Assembly: GCA_019638355.1 (NCBI GenBank)
Contig: JAHBTY010000003.1
Coordinates: 521,325-585,324, forward strand
Direction of reading: 5' to 3'
Length of the DNA: 64,000 bases
Source of the DNA: Cyclobacteriaceae bacterium
GTDB taxonomy: Bacteria; Bacteroidota; Bacteroidia; Cytophagales; Cyclobacteriaceae
The position numbers and the translations under genes are program-made. Below, piece after piece: positions 19,734 through 29,806 of the stretch. Under the pieces are notes generated by a model. The model was given only the letters and a program-made list of their open reading frames with translations, did not search any database and was not told the DNA's origin. Each line of letters starts with the position of its first letter. Positions within the stretch are counted from its first letter, which is position 1.

Positions 19734-21083
19734 TTATTTTTTGTCTATTCTCTTAAACCAGGCATCTTTAAAAAGTTGATTTTTTCTGATCTCTTGAAGT
19801 TTTTCTATGGTTATATTATTCGTTTTATACTGAGGTAGGTGAACATAGTGATACGAAGAGCCTTCTATTTTTATTGACTCGGCAATAATACCTTGTTGAG
19901 ACATTTCTCTTACTAGTTTTTCAGCATTGTAGCTTCTTTCAAAGGTTCCGACAATTAAAATGTATTCAATTTGTTCGTTTATAATTTCATCTGATTCACT
20001 AATAGTTGGTTCTTTCGGTTCTAATTTATTCTCTTGGTTAACAAGAGGCTCTGAAACCCTTGCTTGTTCTTCTGTTACTTTGTTGATTTCCTGATGCTTT
20101 TGCCCTTCAGTCAACTTATTGTTATCATCTGGCTTTGGTTCATCCTTAGTGTCATTTAGCGGGGTGATTTTATTTCTTTTCGGTTTTTCTATCTCTGGAC
20201 CAAATCGCCACTTCAGTTGAATCTCACTGGTTCCACCTGTGGATACGTTGATTCTTGTTGAGGGTAAATCATAGGCATATCCAATTTGAAAATCTTTCCA
20301 TGCAACCCGAACCATGGCTGTTGGTCCAAATTCATGACGATAACCACCGCCCAAATAAAAAGTTTCTTTGTAAGAAAATACACCGGATGTTTCAAAAAAG
20401 TTGAGATCATCAGCCGTAAACCGATAGGCAAAATTTGGCTGAAAACTAAATTCGTTTGTTAACTGAAATTTATAAGATGCTGAAATAATTTTATTTTTTA
20501 GTTGGCTAAACTTAATCTCCTGTACTCTGGTTTCTGAAAGTGTTCTGTTATCAATTAACCTTACCAGGGAAAACCCTATTGATAGATTTTGGAAATTATA
20601 GTTAAAACCGAATTGACCATCAAAAGCAAAGTTGTTTGCCATGCTGTTCAAAATGGCAGGATCGTTTATATCAACATCTGGTATCTCCTCTAACTTTATC
20701 CTATTTGAAAAGAATCCTCCGGAAAGACCAAAACCCAAAACATGATTGGTGGCAATTGGTACTTTATATCCAAAAGTAGCCATTACTGACGTGCTTGAAA
20801 GTAAGACTGTTTTATCATCAAAGACATTTAGACCAAGCGCAAGCCTGTTACTGAAGGCATGTTGATAATTAAATTGTATCGTTTTAGGTCCGTCATCAAA
20901 CCCAGCCCATTGCTGCCTATAAAGTAAGTTTATTTCTGATTTTTTTGAAGTAGCAAGCATAGATGGATTTATCAAATAACCATCAAACATATATTGAGAG
21001 TACAGGGGATATTGCTGGGCTGATAAATCAGAAAAAATGCAAAAGCAAAGTACTAATAGTAGTGCTGGAGGATATGGTTTCAT
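19734..21083 (-). CDS. PorP/SprF-family outer-membrane protein fused to a SPOR-like domain
   Basis: A 449-residue protein. The signal peptide ends at LSAQQ and is followed by YPLYSQYMFDGYLINPS and YRQQWAGFDDGPKTIQF, hallmark motifs of the PorP/SprF family, outer-membrane beta-barrel proteins of the T9SS that often pair with a type B cargo. After the barrel (to about residue 290) comes a charged linker of Lys, Glu and Asn, then about 80 residues (IEYILIVGTFERSYNAEKLV) that look like a SPOR peptidoglycan-binding domain. It lies 3 nt after the type B cargo gene, the arrangement expected for a dedicated partner. The SPOR tail could anchor the barrel to the cell wall; that is inference. Confidence 0.85.
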   Translation of the reverse strand: MKPYPPALLLVLCFCIFSDLSAQQYPLYSQYMFDGYLINPSMLATSKKSEINLLYRQQWAGFDDGPKTIQFNYQHAFSNRLALGLNVFDDKTVLLSSTSVMATFGYKVPIATNHVLGFGLSGGFFSNRIKLEEIPDVDINDPAILNSMANNFAFDGQFGFNYNFQNLSIGFSLVRLIDNRTLSETRVQEIKFSQLKNKIISASYKFQLTNEFSFQPNFAYRFTADDLNFFETSGVFSYKETFYLGGGYRHEFGPTAMVRVAWKDFQIGYAYDLPSTRINVSTGGTSEIQLKWRFGPEIEKPKRNKITPLNDTKDEPKPDDNNKLTEGQKHQEINKVTEEQARVSEPLVNQENKLEPKEPTISESDEIINEQIEYILIVGTFERSYNAEKLVREMSQQGIIAESIKIEGSSYHYVHLPQYKTNNITIEKLQEIRKNQLFKDAWFKRIDKK

Positions 21084-21086
21084 AAA

Positions 21087-24000
21087 TTATCTGATAATTC
21101 GGAGGGCTCCCTTAACAGTTCTTCCGTCATCGCAATTAAAAGTGTAATAATAATCACCATCACTTAATGGCTTTCCATTCATGGTGCCATCCCAATTGTT
21201 TTGGTAAGGCTTGGCTTTATAAACTGTTTGCCCCGAGCGACTAAATACAACCAAACCACAAGTTTGATATGTATCGATATTCCGGATTACCCATAACTCC
21301 CCACGTCCGTCATTATTAGGAGTGAAAAACTTAGGTATTTCCTGCGTCTTCTCGATAACAAAAACATTTACTTCATCACTGGATGTTAGTTGGTCATCAT
21401 CGGTTGCTGAAAACCTAAACGTATAAGTTCCCAAGGCAAGGTTTGAAAGCTCCAGAATGTTTCCATTGGTGATATTAATTTGGGCAGGTTGGCCATCAGT
21501 TTGTTCCCAATTAAGTGCTGTAACTGCACTTCCGTCCGGATCATAAGCATTACCAAATATGGTAGTACTGTTAGCGGGAAGCGTTAATGTAACATCATCT
21601 CCAGCATAAACTACAGGTGGAAGATTGCCAGCGTTTAAAGGTGGAGCTACATAAATGATTACATAATTTGAGCCAACACCCCCAAGGTTATCAGTGGCTG
21701 ATAATCTAAAGGTATATGCCCCTTCAATTAAATTACTTACAACTGATGTTAAAGCTGTAGCGTTTTGAAATGTTGCACTTGTGGGCCCGCTTATTTGGGT
21801 CCATAAAGTAGAAACGACAGTACCATCGGAATCTGCTGCTGATCCGATTAGCGTGATTTGACTAGTAGGTAAGGTTATGGTTGTATTTGTTCCGGCATTT
21901 ACAATGGGCACCTGATTGGGGGGTATTGGATGAACGATAATTTGAACATTGTCTGATGATTCTTGCCCCAGGCTATTTCTTACGGTGAACTTAATTAGAT
22001 AAGTACCAGCTATCATGTTGGTAATATTTAGTGTTGTTGTATTGGTTCCTGATAACGTTGCGGCCGGGCCTAATACCTTTGACCAAATAGTTGATGTTAT
22101 AGTTCCATTTGATGTAGTAGCACTACCGGTTAAGTTAATAGAATTTACTGGTAATGTGATTTCCTGATCTGATCCAGCATCGGCAGTGGGCGGTGCTGAT
22201 GTGGCTGGTAAGACGTAAACCTTCACAATTGCGAACACGGCTGCGTCATTGTTATCGGTAACGGTTAGTTTTAAAGTATATTCCCCAATTACCAGATTTT
22301 GAATTGTAACGGTTGCTTGGGTAGCGTTAATAAGGGTAGCTGTTGGGCCTCCTAATTTTGTCCAACTATAATCTGTTATTTGGCCATCATCAGTTGCTGA
22401 ACCTTCAATGTTTAAAGTAGTTTGAGGTTCGAAAATTTTAATGCTGGAGGGCACAATAATGGAAGGAGGCTGGTTGGTTGTGGATGCAACAACCCTTACC
22501 AAGACATCATTAAAATCAGTTGCTCCTGAGTTATCGGTCACAGTTAACCTGAATTTATACTCGCCTAAAGCTAAACCTGTAACGTTGGTTGACGGAAGGG
22601 TTGGAGTACCCATTGTAACATTTGCCCCGCTTTGAAGGGACCATTGATAAGATACTATTTGGCCGTCTTCATCCGAACCTGATCCAATTAATGATACCGA
22701 AGTAAGCGGAAGTTTAACAATCTTGTCTGAGCCAGCCGAAGCAATAGGGAAAATATTGGTTCCGGAGGCACTAACTGTAACAATGGCAACATCATCATCT
22801 GAATCGCCTGAATTATCTGTAACCGTTAATCTGAATATGTACTGACCGGCTTGAAGGTTTGTAACCGTTAGCGTAGGTTTATCGGCATTAACCAAAGTGG
22901 CATTACCTCCGCTAGCCTTAACCCAACTATAAGAAGTTATTGACCCATCAGGGTCAAAACCGGAGCCATAAAGATTAACTGAATTTGTGGGTAATGAGAA
23001 TGAAATATTTCCTCCTGCAATTGCAATTGGTGCTTCGTTTGTACCCGAAGGTGAGACGCTTACTGTTACGATTACCTGATCACTTCCTGTGGCACCCTCA
23101 TTATCTGTTACTGTAAGATTAAAAACGTAGGTTCCTTGAACCATATTTGTTACAACCAATATAGGTGTGTTGGTATTGGTTAAGTTGGCTGCGGGGCCGC
23201 TTACTTTAGTCCAAGAGTAGCCAACGATTGAGCCGTCTGGATCGATACCTGAACCCACTAAATTTATATTATTTGTTGGTAATGTGATAGCCTGGTCGTT
23301 ACCGGCATTGGCAGCAGGGCTTTGATTACCCTGTAAAACGTTAACATTTACCTCCGAAAATGCAGTTGCGCCTCCATTATCCGTTACTGTAATTCTAAAG
23401 GTGTAAATCCCGGCATTAAGCCCCGAAACTGTAACCGTTAGGGTATTGGCATTGGTTAAGGTGGCTGGCCCTCCTGATTTTTTTTCCCAAACAATTGAAC
23501 TTATTGTTCCATCCGGATCGCTGGCGGTAGCAGTAATAGACACTTGGTTGATCGGGAGGAAAATTGTTTTTTGTGTTCCTGCATTTACAATAGGTACTTG
23601 ATTTGTAGCAACCGGATTAACAACTACAATTACCTGGTCTGATCCGGTTGCCCCATTATTATCCGTAACTGTCAACTGAAAGGTATAAGTTCCTTGGAGC
23701 AGATTGGTTAAGGATAAGTTAGCCGTATTTTGATTTGATAGAGTTACGGTAGGCCCGGTAAGTTTTGTCCATGCATAACCTGTAATACTTCCATCAGCAT
23801 CGGTACCGATTCCATTTAAAACCAAAGAATTTGTGGGTAATGTTATAGTTTTATCAGGCCCTGCATTTGCTATCGGATTTTGATTAGCAGCTTGTGGCAA
23901 TACATTCACTGTAACCTCATCCAATGCAAACCCCGAAGCATCTGTAACTTTTAGTTCAAATACATAAACACCCTGAACCAAATTAGTTAAAGTTAAATTT

Positions 24001-25499
24001 GCAGTTGTTTCGTTGGTTAGAGTTGCAGTTCCGCCACTCTTTTTTGACCAGAGGTATCCTGTTATACCTGTTGAACTAGTTCCAGAACCATTTAGTATTA
24101 AATTATTGGTTGGTAAAGTTATAGTTTTATCGGCACCGGCATTCGAAGTTGGCCCTCCGGTTTGAAGTTCATATGCCCCAATATCAAAAATATTGCCACT
24201 GGGTCTGGGTTGGTGATCATAATCATACGTAATTCCAAATGAGCTAACATCTTTACCAGCGTTAACAGCAGGTGAGGTTGATTGAAGCCTGAAATCTTTG
24301 GCAGATGGATTAATAAATTTTACTGTATTTATATCCTGGGTTTTTATATTATTTGTTTCTGTCCACTTATTTTTGGAAGGATTATTTAAATTAAAATAAA
24401 CATAGTTGGATTGATTTTGCCCCACCATTATGTTGTTGCTAAACAGGGAAGCATCAGGATGTTCACTAAACATCAGTACTCCAAAATCCTTACAGTTGAT
24501 GAATGTATTATTGAAAATCCTAAAACCAGTGGGTGCATAATTGGGGGGAGTATCTTGCAATAGCATGCCTCCTAATTGGATGTTCATTACTACGTTATTA
24601 AAGTAAATACCTCCACCACCTGTGTCATACAGGCCATAACCTTTTCCTGTATCTACCAGGTTATTGTACACTATAGCGTGTGTACCTCCTCCTGCTTGAA
24701 TACTGTTTAAGTGGCCTGCATTATTTTTTGTGCCAACATTGTAAACATAATTGTGATGAATTACAGTGTTTTTTGATGATCCAACCTGTATTCCATCGTT
24801 TCCAATGTTCTGAAGGTCGTTATTGTATATTTGAACATTATCAATGTCGTGTTCATCCACAATAACATTTTGGCCATTACAGGTTAAGGACTTTCCGCCA
24901 TCATAATGTGAGTTGCCCACATAAAAGCCTTCACAACCTGTATTCCAGATTCGGTTGTGATGAAAGATAGCATCTTTCAGAATAAAATTTGCTCGCCACG
25001 TGGCGGGGTCGCACGTTGGGTCTGTTTTAGCAACCATTCCACAGCAGCCAACATTATTAACATTGATATGATCTACTTCAAAATTAGTGCTAAACTTCTG
25101 CATATTGAGCCCCATTTGCCCTCCCTTAATTTCAATTCCAAACTCTTCGTTTGGATTGGCAGACCCTGTAAATTTAAAATGTGAGCTATTCTCAATCGAA
25201 ACCGCATTGCCCCATGCAAGTGGTGCATTAATCGTTACCTTACCATCGCACATGTTTGTTATTATAACAGGATTGTCTTTTGTGCCTTTAATATTAAAAA
25301 GACCTATACCAGTTCGTGTTCCGCTGGTAAAGCAGATCTTATCGCCTGGCTTAACACCCTTGGCTGCACCATCGAATTGATATTCGGCTGCGTTTAAACT
25401 AATAATATGCGTACAACCACAGGCGTTTTGTGCTCTACTGTTTTGTGTTATAAGGTTGGAAATTAACAACAGGCTTAACAGTAAACGATAGCGTGCCAT
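21087..25499 (-). CDS. Secreted beta-helix protein with ten PKD domains and type B T9SS sorting domain
   Basis: A 1470-residue exported protein. After a signal peptide (ends near NSRAQ), residues about 28-440 form a right-handed parallel beta-helix, the fold of polysaccharide lyases and related enzymes, with rungs such as VQIYNNDLQNIGNDGIQVGS. Ten PKD domains follow, each near 90 residues, with SWTK and LTVTDN motifs. The end (FFTPNNDGRGELWVI to KGALRIIR) is a gliding-motility-associated (CHU_C) type B sorting domain. It should be exported by the T9SS with the PorP-like protein encoded 3 nt downstream, and bind or cut a polysaccharide. Catalytic residues could not be assigned, so a purely adhesive role is possible. 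Confidence 0.87.
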   Translation of the reverse strand: MARYRLLLSLLLISNLITQNSRAQNACGCTHIISLNAAEYQFDGAAKGVKPGDKICFTSGTRTGIGLFNIKGTKDNPVIITNMCDGKVTINAPLAWGNAVSIENSSHFKFTGSANPNEEFGIEIKGGQMGLNMQKFSTNFEVDHINVNNVGCCGMVAKTDPTCDPATWRANFILKDAIFHHNRIWNTGCEGFYVGNSHYDGGKSLTCNGQNVIVDEHDIDNVQIYNNDLQNIGNDGIQVGSSKNTVIHHNYVYNVGTKNNAGHLNSIQAGGGTHAIVYNNLVDTGKGYGLYDTGGGGIYFNNVVMNIQLGGMLLQDTPPNYAPTGFRIFNNTFINCKDFGVLMFSEHPDASLFSNNIMVGQNQSNYVYFNLNNPSKNKWTETNNIKTQDINTVKFINPSAKDFRLQSTSPAVNAGKDVSSFGITYDYDHQPRPSGNIFDIGAYELQTGGPTSNAGADKTITLPTNNLILNGSGTSSTGITGYLWSKKSGGTATLTNETTANLTLTNLVQGVYVFELKVTDASGFALDEVTVNVLPQAANQNPIANAGPDKTITLPTNSLVLNGIGTDADGSITGYAWTKLTGPTVTLSNQNTANLSLTNLLQGTYTFQLTVTDNNGATGSDQVIVVVNPVATNQVPIVNAGTQKTIFLPINQVSITATASDPDGTISSIVWEKKSGGPATLTNANTLTVTVSGLNAGIYTFRITVTDNGGATAFSEVNVNVLQGNQSPAANAGNDQAITLPTNNINLVGSGIDPDGSIVGYSWTKVSGPAANLTNTNTPILVVTNMVQGTYVFNLTVTDNEGATGSDQVIVTVSVSPSGTNEAPIAIAGGNISFSLPTNSVNLYGSGFDPDGSITSYSWVKASGGNATLVNADKPTLTVTNLQAGQYIFRLTVTDNSGDSDDDVAIVTVSASGTNIFPIASAGSDKIVKLPLTSVSLIGSGSDEDGQIVSYQWSLQSGANVTMGTPTLPSTNVTGLALGEYKFRLTVTDNSGATDFNDVLVRVVASTTNQPPSIIVPSSIKIFEPQTTLNIEGSATDDGQITDYSWTKLGGPTATLINATQATVTIQNLVIGEYTLKLTVTDNNDAAVFAIVKVYVLPATSAPPTADAGSDQEITLPVNSINLTGSATTSNGTITSTIWSKVLGPAATLSGTNTTTLNITNMIAGTYLIKFTVRNSLGQESSDNVQIIVHPIPPNQVPIVNAGTNTTITLPTSQITLIGSAADSDGTVVSTLWTQISGPTSATFQNATALTSVVSNLIEGAYTFRLSATDNLGGVGSNYVIIYVAPPLNAGNLPPVVYAGDDVTLTLPANSTTIFGNAYDPDGSAVTALNWEQTDGQPAQINITNGNILELSNLALGTYTFRFSATDDDQLTSSDEVNVFVIEKTQEIPKFFTPNNDGRGELWVIRNIDTYQTCGLVVFSRSGQTVYKAKPYQNNWDGTMNGKPLSDGDYYYTFNCDDGRTVKGALRIIR
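21360..24150 (-). repeat. Ten tandem PKD-domain coding repeats
   Basis: About 2.8 kb encodes ten consecutive PKD domains with a period near 280 nt. Each begins near a NAGxDxxITLP-like stretch and ends near LTVTDNxGA. Copies are diverged at DNA level, so this is an old protein-domain array, not a recent DNA repeat. Confidence 0.85.
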
Positions 25500-25615
25500 A
25501 AAAATAGGTTTAAGTTTAAAGATAGTAAATCCTGATCGATTCAGTGGGTTTTAATACTACTTTTTACTTGGGTGTAACCTGCTGAAAATCAATTTACAAA
25601 TAACAATTTTTAAGA

Positions 25616-27115
25616 CTAATTCATAATATAGAAGCTTCCGTCAGAACCGCCCAGGAAGAATTGGTCAGCCAGCACAACTTTCCCGTCCGTAAGGGTTGTT
25701 AACGCACTCAGAAATTTTTTTTCCGGCAGTTGCCAAATTTGTAGTTTAACTTTTGCTAACTCTTCTATTGAATTACTGATTGTATAATAACCCACCCATT
25801 CACTACCAAGTATCCATAATCTATTAGATTTAGCATCAAATTGGGCTGAAGTAATTGACGTACTGGTAAGAGAAGGAATTTCGCAAATAACATCAGCTTT
25901 GCTTATACCTGGTGTTGATGGAACTTTCACCAGATAGGTATTTGTTTGTTTTGTTTGACCTAAGAGGTACAAGGAATTATTGAAAAAGAATAATGCTTTG
26001 AAATTCAATGATTCTATTCCTGGTACCTGAAATTCAATTTTCTCTGAGGGTAAACTTTCAGAAGTTAAGTTCTCTGTTTGAATTTTATAAATCTGGAAGT
26101 ATTGTCGGTTAAAATTGGAATTCCCAATATCTCCAATGTAGATTGAGTTGTTGAAATTTGTGATGTCTTGCCATGCAAGGTTGGTTGCATCTTTAATCCT
26201 ACACATGCCGGCAATGTGCCCGGATGTATCAAATTTTATAATAACTGGCAAGGTTCCCTTTTCGTTAATTCCAGCAAAGGTTCCGTTGTCAAGCGTTGAT
26301 ATTCCTACAATTGTTCTAAGAGCTTTTGGAAGGGGATAAGTTTTTAAATCAATTTTTCCTACCCGCTTAATAGCGGGCAGTATTGGCTTGGTTTCTTTTG
26401 ACTTGGAAAGTAACCAATTAGTAAAGCCCGGATAAGAATAAGCTTGAGCCCATATATCGTGGCCTCCATTTTCGATAATTGTTAGTCTAGCGTCTCCATC
26501 ACATTTAATCAGCTCATTAATCATATTTTTTGATCCCGCCATAGTAACAACCTGGTCTTGATCTCCATGAAATGCCCAAACCGGTAAGTTTTTAATTTTA
26601 CAAACTTCATGCGGATTACCCCAGCCCGAAATTGGAACTGCAGCACTTACCTTATAGGGGTATGCGATGCAGTATTGCCAAACCCCAGTTGCCCCTAAAC
26701 TAACTCCCGTTATATAAATTTTATTCTCGTCAATTGGAAGAGACGAGGTCGCTGCCTTAACAAACTCATCAATGAAGGTTGGAGTCCAGTTTTTTCTATT
26801 TCGAAGATGCGGAGCTACTATTATTGCAGGAAATACAAGACCTTTTTCAATAAGGTTTGGCAGTCCACTGCTTCTAATACGGCTAATGTCTGAGTCGATG
26901 GCTCCTCCTCCATGCAAGTAGATTACCAATGGCCATTTGGTAGAAGGATTATAATTTTCAGGCTTATATTGGAGGTAATAAAGCGACTCAGAAAATGTTT
27001 TGGATTTTACCTGAAACAACTCCGGATCAGCTTTTTGAGAATAAACGATTAATGTCAGAAGTTGAAAGCAGAGGAAGCAGTATAGTTTGGTTAATACCAT
27101 GGGGATGTTGGACAT
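25616..27115 (-). CDS. Secreted esterase (PHB-depolymerase/feruloyl-esterase-like) with C-terminal propeller-like region
   Basis: A 499-residue exported protein. The signal segment (FLCFQLLTLIVYSQ) is followed by an alpha/beta-hydrolase with LVIYLHGGGAI (oxyanion side), nucleophile Ser in TGVSLGATG, an AFHGDQDQVV acid loop and catalytic His in NGGHDIW. Residues from about 260 are a beta-rich region with blade-like repeats (GIESLNFKALFFFNNSLYLLG) and no recognised name. It lies 16 nt after the hexapeptide acyltransferase gene in the polysaccharide operon, so it may remove acyl groups from the same polymer; that is inference. Met6 is an alternative start. The catalytic domain resembles that of the 2220-residue protein in type. 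Confidence 0.8.
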   Translation of the reverse strand: MSNIPMVLTKLYCFLCFQLLTLIVYSQKADPELFQVKSKTFSESLYYLQYKPENYNPSTKWPLVIYLHGGGAIDSDISRIRSSGLPNLIEKGLVFPAIIVAPHLRNRKNWTPTFIDEFVKAATSSLPIDENKIYITGVSLGATGVWQYCIAYPYKVSAAVPISGWGNPHEVCKIKNLPVWAFHGDQDQVVTMAGSKNMINELIKCDGDARLTIIENGGHDIWAQAYSYPGFTNWLLSKSKETKPILPAIKRVGKIDLKTYPLPKALRTIVGISTLDNGTFAGINEKGTLPVIIKFDTSGHIAGMCRIKDATNLAWQDITNFNNSIYIGDIGNSNFNRQYFQIYKIQTENLTSESLPSEKIEFQVPGIESLNFKALFFFNNSLYLLGQTKQTNTYLVKVPSTPGISKADVICEIPSLTSTSITSAQFDAKSNRLWILGSEWVGYYTISNSIEELAKVKLQIWQLPEKKFLSALTTLTDGKVVLADQFFLGGSDGSFYIMN

Positions 27116-27131
27116 CCTAAATTTAGAGATT

Positions 27132-27737
27132 TTATTGAAATTTTAAATTCTTAATTGGCTTGGCTGGTACACCCGCAACAACAGTAAATGCAGGCACATT
27201 TTTGGTTACAACAGCGCCAGCAGCAACCACTGCACCTTCCCCAATTGTTACACCTTTTAAAATTGTAGCACGAGTTGCAATCCATACATTATTTCCAATA
27301 ATAACTGGTTTGCTGATTCCATCTTCAAAATGATTATGAAGATCATGAAAATCACTGTCCAAAATAATTGTGTAAGGAGCAATCCTTACATTTTCACCTA
27401 TTTGAATCAATTGACGTGCATCAATATGCGTTCCATTTAACCTCGAGTTTTTTCCTACAATTAACCTACCTGATGGCCCTGTGTAAAGTTTAGCTTGTAT
27501 AATATTGGACCAAATTCTAACCTCATCGCCAAACTCCATCACCCCCTGATTATCAATTACAGGGCGACCATTAACAGAAACAAACTTTCCCTTTTTACAT
27601 CCTCTTAAATAGATTCGAGCATTAACAGAGCGAAAAATGCCGTTCAGAACAAAATTGATAAATTGAAATACACCCCCCTTTGGGTTATTTTTTTTAAAGG
27701 ATTGCAATTTCGATTTTATTGATACCATAATTCTCAC
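27132..27737 (-). CDS. Hexapeptide-repeat O-acyltransferase (LbH family)
   Basis: A 201-residue cytoplasmic acyltransferase of the left-handed beta-helix family (maltose/galactoside acetyltransferase-like, WcaF-type), using acetyl-CoA to acylate a sugar. The C-terminal part shows the isoleucine-patch hexads ([20 protein letters not shown], then [15 protein letters not shown]) and [10 protein letters not shown], the classical family ending. A catalytic His is likely in [11 protein letters not shown]. It overlaps the upstream glycosyltransferase gene by 4 nt, so it is translationally coupled within the polysaccharide operon. Confidence 0.87.
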   Translation of the reverse strand: MRIMVSIKSKLQSFKKNNPKGGVFQFINFVLNGIFRSVNARIYLRGCKKGKFVSVNGRPVIDNQGVMEFGDEVRIWSNIIQAKLYTGPSGRLIVGKNSRLNGTHIDARQLIQIGENVRIAPYTIILDSDFHDLHNHFEDGISKPVIIGNNVWIATRATILKGVTIGEGAVVAAGAVVTKNVPAFTVVAGVPAKPIKNLKFQ

Positions 27738-28618
27738 CTGCAGGGGTTTTTAAGATTCCAATAGAAACCGCTTACTATTGCGCCTGCTAAATCAAATTTC
27801 CCTTTAAGCAGGTAGCCAACTAGTTTTTTTGGAAAAGCGAAAATGGTGTAAAAAATCAATCCAGTTATTCGCTTGGTACCCTTAAAGTTTCTTCTCATAA
27901 ATAAAAGTCGATTCCTGTTTAGGTAATAAACTTTTAAATAACCCTCATTTCCGCCTGTACTAATGGATTCCTTGTGTACTATTTTGGAATTACCCAGGTA
28001 GTACATTTTATAGCCATGCCTTTTTACCTGTTCACACCAATCATGTTCTTCGTAATAGAGAAAGAAAAGTTCAGGCATCGGTCCCACTTTCTGAATGATA
28101 GCTTTTGGAACAATTAATGCAGCTCCATGGCCCAGATCGGTTTCCGAAATGTAATCGTATTGCCCGATGTCTTTTTCGAGTAATCCTATCCGTCTTCCCC
28201 GGCCAAGAAAATTAATCGAGATGGCTCCTGCATATTGAATTGTAACTTCGTCTGCATAAAGTACTTTAGGACTAGCCATGCCTACTTCGGGGTGTTCTAC
28301 CATGAAATTAACTATGGGTTCCAGAAAGTTCGGCAATAATAGTGTGTCATTATTTAGAAAGAACAGGAAATCACCCTTCGCTATTTTCAGACCTAAATTA
28401 TTGCCACCTGCAAATCCTAGATTTACCTGAGAACGGATGAATTTTATTCCAGGAAATTTTTTTGTCAAAATTTCTTGTGGACTTTGCGTGGAGGCGTTAT
28501 CAACAACAATAATTTCGTAATTAGGGTATGTTAGTTTTTGAGCGGATTCAAGGAACTCAATTGTATGTTTAGTTGAATTGAAATTTATTGTTATTAGTGA
28601 AATCAAAGGATAAACCAT
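27734..28618 (-). CDS. Glycosyltransferase family 2 (rhamnosyltransferase-like)
   Basis: A 294-residue GT-A transferase. It starts with [19 protein letters not shown] and has [11 protein letters not shown] (nucleotide binding), [12 protein letters not shown] and [12 protein letters not shown], where NND stands for the metal-binding [14 protein letters not shown] and [20 protein letters not shown] are typical of the WcaE/RfbN rhamnosyltransferase-like subfamily. A weakly hydrophobic C-terminal tail may bind the membrane. The start lies 6 nt after the previous gene and its end overlaps the acyltransferase, within one operon. Donor sugar is not certain. Confidence 0.85.
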   Translation of the reverse strand: MVYPLISLITINFNSTKHTIEFLESAQKLTYPNYEIIVVDNASTQSPQEILTKKFPGIKFIRSQVNLGFAGGNNLGLKIAKGDFLFFLNNDTLLLPNFLEPIVNFMVEHPEVGMASPKVLYADEVTIQYAGAISINFLGRGRRIGLLEKDIGQYDYISETDLGHGAALIVPKAIIQKVGPMPELFFLYYEEHDWCEQVKRHGYKMYYLGNSKIVHKESISTGGNEGYLKVYYLNRNRLLFMRRNFKGTKRITGLIFYTIFAFPKKLVGYLLKGKFDLAGAIVSGFYWNLKNPCR

Positions 28619-28624
28619 AGCGAA

Positions 28625-29806
28625 TTATATTGATCTTGAGTCGCTTGTTTTTGGTGTGTGAATAAATTTTTTATTTGCTCCTTTTAATTTCAAGAAAACA
28701 AGTAGCATGTTAAAAAAAACTGATGGGACATAAAAAGCGGCTCTTACAATTTTTAGCGAATAAAAATGTTTGGGAACAGATAGAAGTAGTATCAATAGGT
28801 TGATCAGGAATAGCAAACACCAGATTTGCCAATCGAAAAAAATGTATTTTCTAAATAAAAATGAAGTAACACTTAACATGAACAATAATCCAAAATTAAC
28901 AAGTCTTGGTAACTGAATATTTCGCAATACAGCGCTATTGAAATAGGCCAGATTACGATTTTTGATAAATGATACAACACCCGATACAAAATACTTTTGC
29001 AGATAAATAAATTGGCTTGCGACCCATCTGGTTCTTTGGCGTTTAAATACCTCGATGGAACTTACCTTTTCGTCTTGTACAACGGTATTATGTGAATAAT
29101 AAATAGATATACCTCTCTGAAGTAATTTTAATTCCAACTCCCTATCAAAACCTCCAACCGATGTCATGTTTGAAAGCAGCTCTTTTAGAATTTTAGAATT
29201 GAATGACATTCCTGAACCCTTTAAGCCGGGAGACAATTTTAAGCTCACACCAGGTTTTGATATCAGGTTGTAATTTAGGGCCTCACTAAGTCCATCCAGA
29301 AAGGCCATATTTGTATCTTGATTTTTGGGTATCCGTTGTGTTTGAATGGCTTGATACCCATCGTTGTGAAGCTCGTTTACTTTTAAAAGGTAGTTGGGCT
29401 CCAATATATTGTCTGCATCAAGTATAACAGTATAGTCAAAGTTTGATGGTTCATGTTGAATAGCCAGGTTTAGGGATTTAACTTTTGTACTAAAATCAAA
29501 TTGTGCTATCAGTACTTCAATATTTAAATCCTGCAACTGGGTTATGGTGTTTGGCTGAAGCGAATCTGCTATAACAGTTATTTTAAACTTTTGAATAGGG
29601 TAGTTTTGTTTTAGATTTTCTTTAACACTGGAGAGTATAATAGCGTCTTCTTTGTAAGCAGGTATAAGAATGTGAAAGCTATTTTGATTTTTATTGTTAA
29701 AATGAAATTTTTTATCCTTATAAAGCAAACACCCAATAAAGCAGACTGAAATATATACAGTTACAAAACTGAAGTAAACTAAAACTGTTACCTCTAAAAT
29801 GGCCAT
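28625..29806 (-). CDS. Membrane glycosyltransferase family 2 with QxxRW motif
   Basis: A 393-residue membrane-bound GT2 of the type that includes processive synthases. An N-terminal membrane segment is followed by FHILIPAYKEDAIIL, DYTVILDADN (DXD) and KRQRTRWVASQ, the Q(x)xRW motif that holds the acceptor chain in cellulose, hyaluronan and chitin synthases. Three or more hydrophobic segments lie at the C-terminus. It abuts the GT4 gene with no gap. The presence of QxxRW suggests polymer extension or a lipid-linked product rather than a single soluble transfer, but it lacks a PilZ domain and substrate is unknown. Confidence 0.82.
   Translation of the reverse strand: MAILEVTVLVYFSFVTVYISVCFIGCLLYKDKKFHFNNKNQNSFHILIPAYKEDAIILSSVKENLKQNYPIQKFKITVIADSLQPNTITQLQDLNIEVLIAQFDFSTKVKSLNLAIQHEPSNFDYTVILDADNILEPNYLLKVNELHNDGYQAIQTQRIPKNQDTNMAFLDGLSEALNYNLISKPGVSLKLSPGLKGSGMSFNSKILKELLSNMTSVGGFDRELELKLLQRGISIYYSHNTVVQDEKVSSIEVFKRQRTRWVASQFIYLQKYFVSGVVSFIKNRNLAYFNSAVLRNIQLPRLVNFGLLFMLSVTSFLFRKYIFFDWQIWCLLFLINLLILLLSVPKHFYSLKIVRAAFYVPSVFFNMLLVFLKLKGANKKFIHTPKTSDSRSI

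Noticed and set aside
21360-24150. Possible CRISPR or tandem DNA array in the PKD region
   Set aside because: Repeats have a period near 280 nt, are diverged and lie in one open reading frame. They are protein domains.
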